From: Centrapalus pauciflorus
Taxonomy: Eukaryota; Streptophyta; Magnoliopsida; Asterales; Asteraceae
Length of the DNA stretch: 64,000 nt
Direction of reading: 5' to 3'
Assembly: GCA_020465985.1 (NCBI GenBank)
Contig: JAANYP010001165.1
Coordinates: 62,001 to 126,000 of the forward strand
Below the pieces are notes generated by a model that ran no database searches, was not told the origin of the DNA, and saw only the letters and a list, made by a program, of their open reading frames with translations. The position numbers were made by a program, and so were the translations under genes. Positions 50,192-61,524 of the stretch are shown in pieces. Within the stretch, counting starts at the first letter, position 1, and the number at the start of each line of letters is the position of its first letter.

Positions 50192-51235
50192 TTTTATTGT
50201 TAATAAGTTATTTAAGAAATAATATAGTCGATGTTATATTAGATGGACAATATGTTATTAAAGAAAAAAAATATTTTAGTTTCAAAACCTGAAAATACAA
50301 CACAATATAATATAATCGATTCGAAAAAATAAATTATAATTTAAAACACAAAATATTATGTTTTTTTTCAAAAAAATATTTGAAATTAGTATTAAAAGAT
50401 TTAAAATATTTCTTTCTTAAACATATAGATTAAATATGAAGCATTTTAAATGGATTTTATGTATTTCTTAATAATAAATTAGGAAAATTGTAATTTTATT
50501 ATGGAATAGACGGAAAACCCAAAATTTAGTGTGACAAGAGAATGACAAATGACATGAGAAGGTTTTCTTGTACTAATATACTAGGTTATAGAATCGTGGA
50601 ATACATGGATTGACTTTTTTCCAATAATAGTAACACGTTTATCTTTTTACCGATAATAGCAACAACTTTTAACTTTTTATCAATAACAGCGACATATCAA
50701 ATTAAAACGCTATTTATCTTTATCCTGTTATTATTAGAAAATTAAATTTATGAAAATCAAAACACGTTCAAATAAGTTATAATTTATATTTGTGTCTAAA
50801 TTTTTCAGAGATGTAATAAATGCAATGTACGACAATGAGAGAGATAACGTATAAGTTTTTTTTATAAATGTTAAGAAATGAAGAATATTTTAATATGTTA
50901 TATAGTCATGCAATGATTCAAAGTATATTGTCATTGTTAGGTTTATTTACACATAATAACAGTTTTCAAGTAAAACTTCAACGCAACGGAATTAAAATAA
51001 ACCACAAAAACAAGATTATATCTAGAAGTTTAGGAACAAGTAATAATCATTAATAGAATAAAATTTTAATTTTGATTCAAACAATATGAGCAAAAACAAT
51101 TCAAATGAGATGTTTTCGGTGTTACCGGTGATGACACAAAATTAATGTACTAGGAACAACACATATCTAATATTCTAATTATAATATTAATGTACTAGAA
51201 TTCTATATTTGAAATTAAAGTATGTCTATTTGAAG
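50192..51235. other. AT-rich DNA with a probable Helitron 3' end
   Basis: No gene is seen. On the minus strand ATCCATGTATTCCACGAT followed by TTATAACCTAG and T ends at 50581 and resembles the Helitron 3' ends at 33099 and 33448, with a weaker hairpin. The next bases (TATATTAGTACAAG, then CATGTCATTTGTCATTC) resemble a Helitron 5' end, again as in the 33-kb cluster. 50600-50780 is an inverted copy of 58150-58290. Confidence 0.45.
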
Positions 51236-51747
51236 CGATAGTAATAGATCTAGGTGAATCACAACTTTGAACACAAAATTTCCTTTATTGAATGATTGAC
51301 TTTGCTTTCAACATCAAAGTGAAAGAAATATGGCAAAGTCTATAAACAAATTCCTTAGAATTTGTTTATATACTCCTAAAATGAACTTTCTAGAATTGAC
51401 AAATCTAGCCCTATACTTACAATTATAATTGTTTTCATCTCTATATATTTGTTCCTAACAATCTCCCCCTTAGAGATGAAAACAATTTTTCAAATAAAGT
51501 TCAAAGCAGGAACTTTACAAAGAAAAACTAAACTATGTAAATATCTTCAAGATTTTAAAGACTTGATCTTCGAAACTTTTCTCTTTTCTTCTCTTCGATC
51601 TTTGAATCTTTAAATAAATTTTCTTCTTCATTGACTCTCTCTGATCTTCATATCTCTTCTTCTCTGATCTTCTCTTTTCTTATGAATAGACTCTCACCCT
51701 TGAACCATGAATAGAATTTGATTCTCTCCCTTGATCAATCAAAGACA
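51236..51747 (-). repeat. left (3') LTR of the copia-like element
   Basis: Starts CGATAGTAATAGATC (TGATAG in the other copy) and ends CAATCAAAGACA. An AAGATGAAAGATGAT purine run (complement, about 51749-51765) next to it fits a polypurine tract and supports minus orientation. Confidence 0.6.
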
Positions 51748-53589
51748 ATATCATCTTTCATCTTGAATTCGTCTGCAGTTGTCACAATTATCTTCAGCAG
51801 TTGTTGCAATTGTCTTCGAACTACTCAGCAGTTGTCTCTGAAATACAACTTTTCTCCCCCTCATGATGATCATAAGAATTATGAACATATGGTAAAATCT
51901 TCAGAGACACAGATGCAGTGAAATTACAATTGCAGACATGAATACAGACAGAAATACTACAACAATTACAACTCAGAAATATTACAAAGTTTTTCTCACT
52001 CTCCCCCTCAAAACAATATCATCTCTTTCATAAATGATCTCTCCTCTTATTCTGAACAAATATATCACTCCCCCTCAAATGGATACTTTCTCCTCTCAGA
52101 AACCAAGAAAGTCAAAGCTTGTCAACTTGACTCGAGAAAAATGAAACACATTCATTTATAAGTAACAGAGTCCAGGTCCACATTGGATTCCTGTTTGTAC
52201 AATAGAGATAATCTATGTGACTTACTTTCAGCACTGGCGTAATGTTAACACTGGTAGGATTTCCAAATAGTCATCATGAAATCCTTTATCATGAAAAAAT
52301 CACTCTTATTTGTTCCGGCTTAGTCACTTTGGACTAGTAGTTTATAGTTACGCAGACTGTTAGACTCGATGTGTCCTAAAAGTATATATAATCAGCTCTA
52401 GACACAATGTGCATCAAATAAAGTCGGAGACCGGATCAAACGTCTTCCTTGTTTCAATATCAAGAATATCCAAATGATATATCGATAGAAATGTGCTATA
52501 TCTCCGTGATTATTGAAATAGAAATCTTTTGAGAGATAACTAAATGGTTGGTGGGGTTAAGTGCATGTGTCACTAGGTCCATCATGTCTTTTCCAATATC
52601 ATGTCACTTAGGGCGTGATAGATTATGTGGATAACCCAGCCGACACAGTGTAGGTAGGAGTATCTTTTCTTCAAATCCTTTCTCAACTCTTATCAATTTT
52701 CAACTAAACTCCCTTCAGCTCACATTTCAGAAATAAATTCAGTCAGCTTTATAGCGAAAGCATGATCTGATGCACCACCATTTCCTTTCAATATACCCTT
52801 CTCATTTACATTTTACCTCTGCTCGACCCTGTCGGTATCTCATGATAACTGACACTTCTCAACTAATAGAACTAAAGAATCCTCACCTACACAAACTATA
52901 GATGGTTTGCTCCATAGGTAGGTCTTCCGGTTCTGGTTAGACCATAGAAGCGATGTTTATGCCTATCACACAATTTGTTGCATAATCGGAGTCGGTAGAT
53001 ATAATGTTCAGCATTTCAGCTCTTGGGATATCACACAAAGAATGATTTGGATTTGCAGCTCAGATGAATTAGGAGATGAAATTCAAAACGAATTTGGGGA
53101 GTGATTAGTTGGGAGATATCATAATGAAATGTAAAATCTGGTATAAGATATCAAATGAATCTGATTTTCATGAAAGAATTAAACATGGGAGATTATGAGA
53201 GAATTCAGTATGAATGACTTGGAAGAAATTAAGAATGCATGGGAGAATAACAAAGAGAATCTCAGAAGTAATGAGATTATGAAAATCAAAGAGATTAGAA
53301 CAGTTTACCTCAATGACATACTTAGAGAATAAAAAATGAACATCCTTAAAAAAATGTTCTTTTCAGCTCAAAAATCTTTTCATGTGTGCACAAAATTTTT
53401 CTGTGAAAATTACACACAGTTTTGAAAAAAAAAATATCATCGTCAGAGTGCAATTGAAACCCCCCTAGAAATAAGTACACAAAGTTAGTCAACTCATAGA
53501 AAATAAATCAGGCACAAAAAATTATAAAATAAAACTTAATCTTTATCAATATAGCTTCAGAGTTGAATTTAGGGCAGGAATTTCATAAA
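51748..53589. other. interior of the copia-like element without coding homology
   Basis: About 1.8 kb lying 3' of the gag-like frame. Starts with repeated GTTGTCxxAATTxTCTTC words. No open frame over 70 codons and no pol motif seen on either strand. Confidence 0.5.
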
Positions 53590-53955
53590 GATTCATCTTT
53601 CAGAATCGGGTTTTAATCTGAAGTGATTAGAAGCCTTTGTTGTGGAAGCTCGGGTTTCAGTCTGAAATAACTGAAAGCCTTGTAAAATTTTGCACGGATG
53701 TGCGGGTTCCAAATGAAGTATTTGGAAGCCATATGCATGAAGTACGGGTTCTTCTCTGTTGTGAGTAGAAGCCATACGAGTGAAGACCGACATCTGCACT
53801 GATGTGTACAGAAACCATTTCCATTGAAGTCCGGGTTCTAGTCTGATATGACTAAAAACCAATAGAGTTAAGATCGGGTTCTGCACTGATGTATACAGAA
53901 ACCATTTCTGTTGGAGTCCGGGTTCTAGTCTGAAGTGACTAAAAACCAATACCTT
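53590..53955. repeat. 87-bp composite minisatellite
   Basis: Imperfect tandem units with the word CGGGTTCTAGTCTGAAGTGAC alternating with CGGGTTCTGCACTGATGTATAC. The full period is 87 bp (for example CCGGGTTCTA at 53831 and 53918), equal to 29 codons, with half-units of about 43 bp. It lies just past the gag-like frame, and a 129-codon minus frame runs through it, so it may have been coding repeat sequence. Confidence 0.75.
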
Positions 53956-53960
53956 CAAAA

Positions 53961-55587
53961 TTAAGATTTCTTTGGTATCCAAACAGATTTGGATCTAGAC
54001 TTGTTAGCGCTCTTGGGTACCCATCTCAAAACGGGTTTAGGTAACCATTTCATTACAAGTTTAGGTACCCATTGCAGAACATATTTCTTATCTTCTTTCT
54101 CAAACTCAGGAAGCAAATTTCTTTTAGTATGATAAAGTTGACTATATGATTTATGAAAGAAACTTGAATCTGAACGAACAAAATTATGCAAACTTTTCTT
54201 TCTAAAAATCTATCCGGTGCTGACTTGTTTCTGATAATACTTGGTATTTTTCTTAGAAGATTTCCGCTGAGAAGAATAACCAGTATTTTCAGAAACTTTT
54301 GAAGACTTTGATTTCGAAGATTCACCAGGGTAAATCTTGACCGGAAATTTTTCAACTACTTTATCTTTGCCTTTGTTTATCTTTAAAAGATATTTAAGTT
54401 GAAGATCTGAAGACAAATCAAACTTAGGAGTTTTAGCTAGATTCTTTTCACTTTCTAAAGATAAATCAGAATGATCAACTTTATGTTCTAAACAAACATT
54501 AGAATCCTTAACCTCTGATTCATTTGAAGAAGGGGAAACATTAAATTGTTTAGAAACAAGAAACATTTGATCTTCTAATCCTTTGATAATGACCAAATAT
54601 GAAATTCTGTCATCATCAAATGATTGGAAATCAGTTTTGAAAGATTGTTATTTAATTAAGAAAAACTTTCTCTCCTCTTCAAACAATTTAGATTTCGCTT
54701 TGAAATCTTGTTCTTTAAGGAAGAACTCATTTCTTTCATTTTCAAATAATTCTTTAGTTAATAAAAAGAACTCCTTTTCAAGAGCAAAAAAATCTTCAGA
54801 TTTGTTTGAAATATAACTTTGATCCGGATCATTTGCTTCGAAAGTGTCTCTTCATGATCTTTAACTTTCTTGTACAAACTAGATCGTTCAGGCATAAGAT
54901 ATTTAGTTGATTTGCATTCTGAAAATTCTCTCGTTTAAAATCTTCAAGTTCGTTTGATAATTTAGATATTCTCACTTTAAGAATATGGTTTTCGGAATTC
55001 AAAACTTTCTGTTTTTCTTCAAAATATAAAACTTATTCTTTCAATCTTGTGACATCATTTAAAGCAAGTGCTTTATCTGTATTTAACTGAACAAGAATAT
55101 CATTATTGTTCTTACGAATTTGTTCAGATTCAGTAAGTTTTGCAATCAGCTCAGACTTTTTAGATGTTAACTTTGAAATGGAATCAAGATCAGACATTTG
55201 ATTTTCAAACAGTTTAAGATTCTTAATCAACTTAGAATTCTCAGCTGTGAGATTCAACACCTGATCATGTTCATTTGTCAGTTTAAGTTCCAGAAAAACT
55301 ACCTTCTTCTTCTCGTCTTGTAGTTGAACATCTGCTTGTTTAGCCATCTTTGTCACATTCTTCAACTTTACTTCAAATTCCTTCAACTGTACGGTTACAT
55401 CAACAGGCTCTTCAGTTGTTGCCATAAAGCACTGAGCTATATTCTTCATGTTCTGTTCTTCAGATTTGTGCTTCTTTAATTGTAATTGTCTTCCAAACTT
55501 CCTTTTAAAAGCCTTTTGAAGGTTGAGTAATTCCAGCTTCATCTCTTCAATATCTTTGTCACAAAAATTAGTATTAGACTCCATCAA
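53961..55587 (-). pseudogene. gag: gag-like coiled-coil protein of the copia-like element
   Basis: ATG at 55587 opens 185 codons rich in Lys, Glu, Leu and Asn with heptad-like spacing (KKVVFLELKLTNEHDQVLNL), strongly suggesting a coiled coil. After a stop at 55033 the reading continues in shifted frames (EEKQKVLNSENHILKVRI, then PERSSLYKKVKDHEETLSK) and joins the 128-codon run 54596-54210, a Ser/Lys-rich tail. A last run ends KSRSKSVWIPKKS at 53961; VWxPK near the Gag end is typical of SIRE-like copia elements. No CCHC knuckle seen. At least three frameshifts or stops. Function inferred from position. Confidence 0.55.
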
Positions 55588-56639
55588 ATTAGATTTGTGT
55601 AAATTTAAAGGGAAATCAATTATGCTCAGAAAATGTTAGCAAGTTGAAGGTTGTTCGAGGATAGAAATCCAATGTCAAAGTTCTGAAAGATGTATTTGTG
55701 GATGATGACTTGGTGAGAATCAGCTCTGAAATGACTTTTGGACATTGATTTTTCAGTTTTTCTACAGAAAAATGTCTGGAACTTTTTTCTGGAGTCGAAT
55801 TAGGCCTCTAAAATTTCCTAAACTGGCTATGCAGGTTTTATAAATCGTAGATCTCGGTTCAAGCTTCGTTTTGACGTACGGTAGGCCTTGTAACGATGTT
55901 CTAGTCAAAAGTTATGACCAATTTAAGCAGCAAAGGTCATACAATAAATTTGTAGTGATAAAGCCTTGAAACTCGAATGATACTTGATTAAACTTGGATT
56001 ATGTATGACTAAACTCGATTGAAGTAAGATAAACCTCGGGTGATTTTTGATTGAACTCGAAGGAAGTGTTATCAAACTCGGTTGATAAAGAAACAAACTC
56101 AGTTGAAGCTTACTCAAACTCGGTCAAACCTTTGTGAAACTCGGTCAAAGCTTGATAAAACTCGGTCAAAGCTAAAATCTTATTGATACTCGAGATTTAA
56201 CCATTTTGAACAAATGTAAGTCCAGATGCAATATTTTCAACAAAACTTCACAAATTGAACCCACATTAACAGCGTAGGTGCGTTTTTAACACAGAATCAC
56301 TTTCTGTAAAGCGACTTTGGCTAATTTCAGATTAAAAACCTAAAATTAGGCAAAAACAGTGAGAACGCAACTTTTTCAAAAAAATCAGAATTATCCAAAT
56401 TAAATTCTGTGTGATTGGAGATAATTTATGAGACTTATTTCAAATGATTCGTCCTTTAAAACTCCACACTCGATCCAAATTTCAGATCAATTCATCCACA
56501 TAATCAAAAACCCAAGGAGTTTTTCTGATTTTGAAAAACTTGCGACGAAGAACACTTTTCGCAGAAATAAAATCAGATTCAAATCAGAATCAAAACAGAA
56601 AATTTGAGATTCATTCACCCCCTAGGCTGTAATTCCAAT

Positions 56640-57159
56640 TGATAGTAATAGATCTAGGTGACTCACAACTTTGAACAGAAAATTTCCTTTTGTTGAATGA
56701 TTGACTTTGCTCTCAACATCAAAATCAAAATCAAAGAAATATGGCAATGTCTATAAACAAATTCCTTAGAATTTGTTTATATACTCCTAAACTAAACTTC
56801 CTAAAATTTACAAATCTAGTCACTATACTTAAAATTATAATTGCTTTCATGTCTATATAATTATTCCTAACAATCTCCCCCTTAGAGATGAAAACAATTT
56901 TTCAATCAAAGTTCAAAGCAGGAACTTTACAAAGAAAAACTAAACTATGTAAATATCTTCAAGATTTTAAAAACTTGATCTTCAAAACTTTTCTCTTTTC
57001 TTCTTTTCGATCTCTGAATCTTCAAATAAACTTTCTTCTTCATTGACTCTCTCTGATCTTCATATTTTTTCTTCTCTAATCTTCTCTTTTCTTATGAATA
57101 GACTCTCCCCCTTGAATCATCAATAGAATTTGATTCTCTCCCTTGATCAATCAAAGACA
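56640..57159 (-). repeat. right (5') LTR of the copia-like element
   Basis: TGATAGTAATAGATCTAGG to CAATCAAAGACA. Similar to the left copy with scattered substitutions and a small insertion (AAAATCAA) near 56722. 55588-56639 to its left is the untranslated leader. Confidence 0.6.
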
Positions 57160-57374
57160 ACATAGCATGTTATAAAACATAATTTTGGATGTTATGATTA
57201 ATTATATTCATGTTTGATTATTTATAAATATGTTGTATGTATAATTTTGAAATTTACATATACAAAATTTCAATTTGATTATTCGCGCCTAAACCGACTA
57301 CTCCCAAGTCTCCAGTTGGCCAGCCGACTACCGCGCTAGTGATTTCTACAACAATGCATTTAAACCAAAATTAA
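57160..57374. other. short spacer with a GC-richer patch
   Basis: AT-rich apart from 57285-57340 (CGACTACCGCGCTAGT), which ends in CTAGT and has a weak GTTGGC/GCCGAC hairpin. Could be a Helitron end; not convincing. Confidence 0.3.
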
Positions 57375-57761
57375 AGGGTTAATGTCATTTTTGACCATTC
57401 AACTTTCAAATTAATCCCATGTAACCATTAAACTATTTTTGTACACATTTAGCCATTAAACTTTAGTTTAATGTTTTATTTTGGGAAAATGATTAAAAGT
57501 GATGACTAAATGTGTGCAAAGTATGATAGTTTAATAGTCGAATGTGTACAATTCATAATAGTTTAGTGGTCAAATGTATACAAAATGTGATAGTTTGGTG
57601 GCCAAATGTATATGATTTCAGCAGTTAAATATGGACAAAATAGTTTAGTGGTTAAATGTGTACATAAATACAAGTTTAATGGATAAATTTGTAAAAAAAA
57701 TAGTTTAGTGATTAAATGAGACAAATATGAAAGTTGGATGGTCAAAAATGACATTAACCCT
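57375..57761. mobile_element. foldback MITE, 387 bp
   Basis: AGGGTTAATGTCATTTTTGA on the left and TCAAAAATGACATTAACCCT on the right are perfect inverted ends continuing for over 30 bp. AAATTAA flanks both sides (57368-57374, 57762-57768). The interior has repeated ATAGTTTAGTGGTCAAATGTG words of about 30-40 bp. No coding sequence. Confidence 0.8.
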
Positions 57762-57768
57762 AAATTAA

Positions 57769-58553
57769 ATGAATACCCTTCTATATATTAAATAAATAAA
57801 AGACTAATTATCCATAATTAGATCATAATTGTTTATAATATTATACTTTTATTTATCAAACAAATAAATAATGTAAATATTGTTGTAATTAACTATCCAA
57901 AAAATAATACAAATGTAGCATAATGTGTTCATTATACTTATGTGACATCGTATACATAATAGATTGAGTTTCGCGTTGTCATGTTACACTTGAATGGTCG
58001 CCCCTATTATACCCCTAAAAACCCGGCTATACATGAAAATATGACATATCAAAATAATTTTCATTTTTTATTCATGAAAAAGCATATCCGTTATCTTTCT
58101 TATAGGCATACGTTGTATTTGATTTCTCTCTAATAAAATTTGAAAAAAAATGAATTATGAACTTATTAGAACGTGTTTTGATTTTCATAACTATAATTTC
58201 TTTAAAATAATAATAAGTCAATGATAAATAACGTTTTAATTTGATATGTTGCTTTTATTGATAAAAAGTTAAAACTTCATGCTATTATCTGTAAAAAGAT
58301 AAAACGTTGTTGCTATTATTGGTAAAAAAGATAAAAGTTGTTGCTATTAATGGATAGTAACCTGCTATAGAAGGTTTCCAGGTAAAAAATTACTATAACC
58401 GGTAAAAAAATACAAAAGTTGTTGCTATTAATGATAAAAAATAAATAATGTGGCTATAAATGGTAAAACAACAAAAAGTAGTTGTTATTTTTGACATATA
58501 ACCCTATAAATTAATTGTAAAATTTGAATAAAAACGTAAAACATACTTATAGA
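57769..58553. repeat. AT-rich sequence with TTGTTGCTATTA tandem words
   Basis: 58240-58490 holds loose repeats of TTGTTGCTATTAATGGTAAAAA-like units. 58150-58290 is an inverted copy of 50600-50780. It lies downstream of the helicase pseudogene, so it is likely the 3' non-coding part of the same Helitron. No gene. Confidence 0.5.
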
Positions 58554-59826
58554 TCATAAATTAGAAAATACATCTTTATATATAACATTGGTAGTTTTGT
58601 TGCTAACTCTACCATCATTGTTAAAATTAAAACCTTCAAACCTTATCTACTTTTAACTCTAGACATGGCAACGACAATTGACTTGAGTCAAAACCGGCTA
58701 TTTTAAAATTACCCGACCTTGGATAGTGGTTGTCCTAGACTTTTATTTATCGTCATAGCAAAGCATAATGCAAGCGCAAATTGTTTTCTTTGAACTTTGA
58801 AAGGTATCCTTTTATTTGAAGGCGTTAAATGAATCATTGGAATAATTGTTCGTTCGTCATTATTACTTCCAGATATAATCTCATCTTCCATAACATACTC
58901 ACCCATTGATGTTACTTGTAGTCTAGTCCATTACAATAGCATGACTGGAACATCGACTTTTAGGGTTAACTTATGGTCGGGCAAACTACAAAGCTTAAGA
59001 CCATTGAAAACATCAAGCAAGTATAAACCTTCATCAAAATCCATTGAGAATGCTCTCTGATTCACAGATACTATTAGAACTTAACTATTCTTTCTCATAT
59101 ATTGGAAACATAGGCAACAAATGATCGTTTATTATGGTGACAACCTTGCGTGTTGGTGCAAGTATTGCTCTTTCTTGAAAGAATTTCAGATTGTTAACAA
59201 TGCTAGGATAGACAAACCGAATTAATGATCCTACAGGATAACCTGAATCATTAATGAGAATATCTTCATGTATAGTAATAATTGCTTCACCATCGTTCGC
59301 ACCACCAACCATGCCTTCTCCGATATCAAAAATCCAATCTCCAAATTGCATTATCTGCTACAAATTATATGGCTCACAATCAACTATTCATCTCATGTTT
59401 TTTTGGTTAATCTTAGGACTTTGCAATGGTTCCATGTATAAGAGAACATAATGATGCATTGACGTTGTCATGCCTACTACCACTGGGAATAACAAGAAGA
59501 ATTTGTCTATAATCTCCTCCAAAAAGGATAACTTTACCTCCAAATGGGTTTTTGACATCAATATGTTTTTCAATGATCGATCCAAATCTTCAAATGCATG
59601 TTTATGAACCATCGGTGCTTCGTCCCAAATAATCAACTTTGTGCTTCTTAATAGATACGCAATATCACTATCTGGCTATATAAAACAAAGGGAATCCCCA
59701 TTGAGGTTTATGGGATTTAGAAAGCAAGAATGTGCCCTCCTACCTCCAGTCAACAACAATGAGGCAATCCCACTTAAAGAAACATTTAGAACAATATGAC
59801 CTTTAGAGCTTATTGCTGTAGATAAT
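58554..59826 (-). pseudogene. Helitron helicase (PIF1-like), C-terminal half, decayed
   Basis: Minus-strand similarity runs from the cut end at 59826 (SSKGHIVLNVSLSGIASLLL) through KLIIWDEAPMVHKHAFEDLD (Walker B type DEAP, about 59640), ILFGGDYRQIL (about 59530), FGDWIFDIGEGMVGG and ERAILAPTRKVV (about 59350-59150), and FALALCFAMTINKSLGQPL (about 58780). The end has VAMSRVKSR and TTNVIYKDVFSNL, with a stop at 58554. Several frames are needed. The ATP-binding motif I lies beyond the cut. The full protein is the Rep-helicase that moves Helitrons by rolling-circle replication. The Ty3 element at 59827 splits it. Confidence 0.85.
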
Positions 59827-60440
59827 TGTAACATTCGGCACTAAACCAGGTTAGCAACAATGACCTAATGTGTATTTAATAGTCAGATATAGCCTAATCA
59901 GTGGTCATTAGAAATTAATCAAGTGATTAACAAGGTTTATTAGAAAATTCAACTCAACTAGAATCAAATTCATCGGTGCGATGAATCGGGAAATCAATTA
60001 ATCCGATCAAATTACGCTATGAGGGATTAATTCAACTAAGTACATAATTAAATTATGATTAGTGACACTAATCATACACTAATACAATTACTTAACATTA
60101 ATTATGCAAGACTAAAACAATTCATTTAAAACAATGTATCCAAAAGTATTTTTGAATTTACATAAAAAGGGAAATACAAGAATACAATCTAAACATCTCG
60201 AAAAATGGCCGTTCTTGATTCTAAAAATCCTATGTATATAGTAGTTTAATGTCCTAGCAAACCAAAGCCTAAAACGTTTTGGAGCTTGGTCAAAAACAGC
60301 CTCATAATAGGCCGAAAAACCTCCGAAAAAGCTGGAAAATTATATATATATAAACTTGACGTTATAAGCGGGGTTTATTTATAAACTTGTAATGTTGGGT
60401 GATTTAAGACATAAAAATCTATAAATAAATAAATAAATAA

Positions 60441-60502
<62 letters not shown>

Positions 60503-61378
60503 TCATATATTAGAGATATTAAGTCCTTATTATCATTTAGGACTCGATTAAACTCACTCGACGCATCATCCATCCATTTACGCTAAATAGCTTTTTACGC
60601 TCGTTTTTGCCATCGCAATCTCGGTGAGTTCTCATAGCCTCTATTTTCACACTGTTATGTTTTGGGGATGAAATACATGCTTCGTTTTTATATGGACACG
60701 AAAATATCTTCATTTCTATTATGTATTACACATGTGGTTCCATCAGCCCTTATATCATGAACCGTTAATTGCATTTATTTGTAAGCGCGAATATATTGTG
60801 GATAGATCTATTGGGAGTCATGTCCTCCATTCGGGTTAGTTCGGGTCGGCTAACAACGAGTGCATATATGCAACACACGGTATTACGTATGAGAATACTG
60901 CACAGGGCAAACTCATTTTTAATTAAGCTTCGGTTGCATGATGGTTTATATGTAATACATAACATGGAATTTATGATTTTATAAATTCAATATTATTGTT
61001 GTCCATACAAGTCAGATTTACGTGTAAACCTATGAGCTCACCAACAATTTTGTTGACGTATTTTAGCGTGTATTTTCAGGAAATTTAGGCAAGTCTATCA
61101 CATCGGTAGTATTTTCAAGCTTCCGCATTTAAGGAGTCGCACTCAGTTTCAAACCGTCGGAGATTTATTTGCATTATTTTGGATGATTTAATTATGTATT
61201 TAAATCTCTGTACCTTGCGAACTTCTCTTTATCATTTTGGGTTATGTAAAACATTATATCTCTTAAAGTTATACCGATGTATTTTTGAAAACGTCCATAT
61301 AGTGGTCGTTCGTTATGATTATGGTTATGCTTCCGCGACGTCACGCTTCGTTGCCAACCGGGGTAACGGGGTGTGACA
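59827..61378 (+). repeat. 5' LTR of the 59827 element, with an internal deletion (1552 bp)
   Basis: TGTAACATTCGGCACTAAAC to GGTGTGACA. Compared with the LTR at 8050 it lacks about 930 bp, joined near 60188 (homologues of 8412 and 9340), which removes the TATA box. It keeps the roughly 165-bp segment missing from the LTR at 8050. An (AAAT)n-(AT)n microsatellite is at 60421-60500. The next TATA-like word, TATGTATATAG near 60233, is weak. Confidence 0.88.
60421..60500. repeat. (AAAT)n then (AT)n microsatellite
   Basis: About six AAAT units followed by about 55 bases of AT repeat, at the same LTR position as the TA tracts at 9489 and 16085. Confidence 0.95.
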
Positions 61379-61381
61379 GAT

Positions 61382-61394
61382 TGGTATCAGAGCC
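61382..61394 (+). promoter_or_regulatory. primer-binding site, tRNA-iMet type
   Basis: TGGTATCAGAGCC, perfect, three bases after the LTR end. Confidence 0.92.
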
Positions 61395-61524
61395 ATAGTT
61401 ATAGTGAACTAGGTTGCATTAGTACCCTAGACTATAACTGCACTTAAGTTTTACTGATTTTTTTTAAAAAAAATATGTTGTAACTAACTAGAAGACTATG
61501 AATGGAACTTGATAGCTAGAAAAC

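Larger units (their letters stand above)
51236..57159 (-). mobile_element. non-autonomous copia-like LTR element, 5.9 kb
   Basis: Direct repeats of about 515 bp (51236-51747 and 56640-57159) bound a 4.9-kb interior. Both repeats contain CCTAACAATCTCCCCCTTAG, and just inside the right repeat is AGCCTAGGGGGTGAATGAAT (complement), words common in copia-type plant elements. The interior encodes a coiled-coil gag-like protein on the minus strand but no RT, integrase or protease that I can see. No target duplication was found (TGAAG versus ACATA), so the ends or its history are uncertain. Confidence 0.6.

Noticed and set aside
57285..57345. Helitron 3' end at CGCGCTAGT
   Set aside because: The hairpin is weak and no matching 5' end or related copy is seen.
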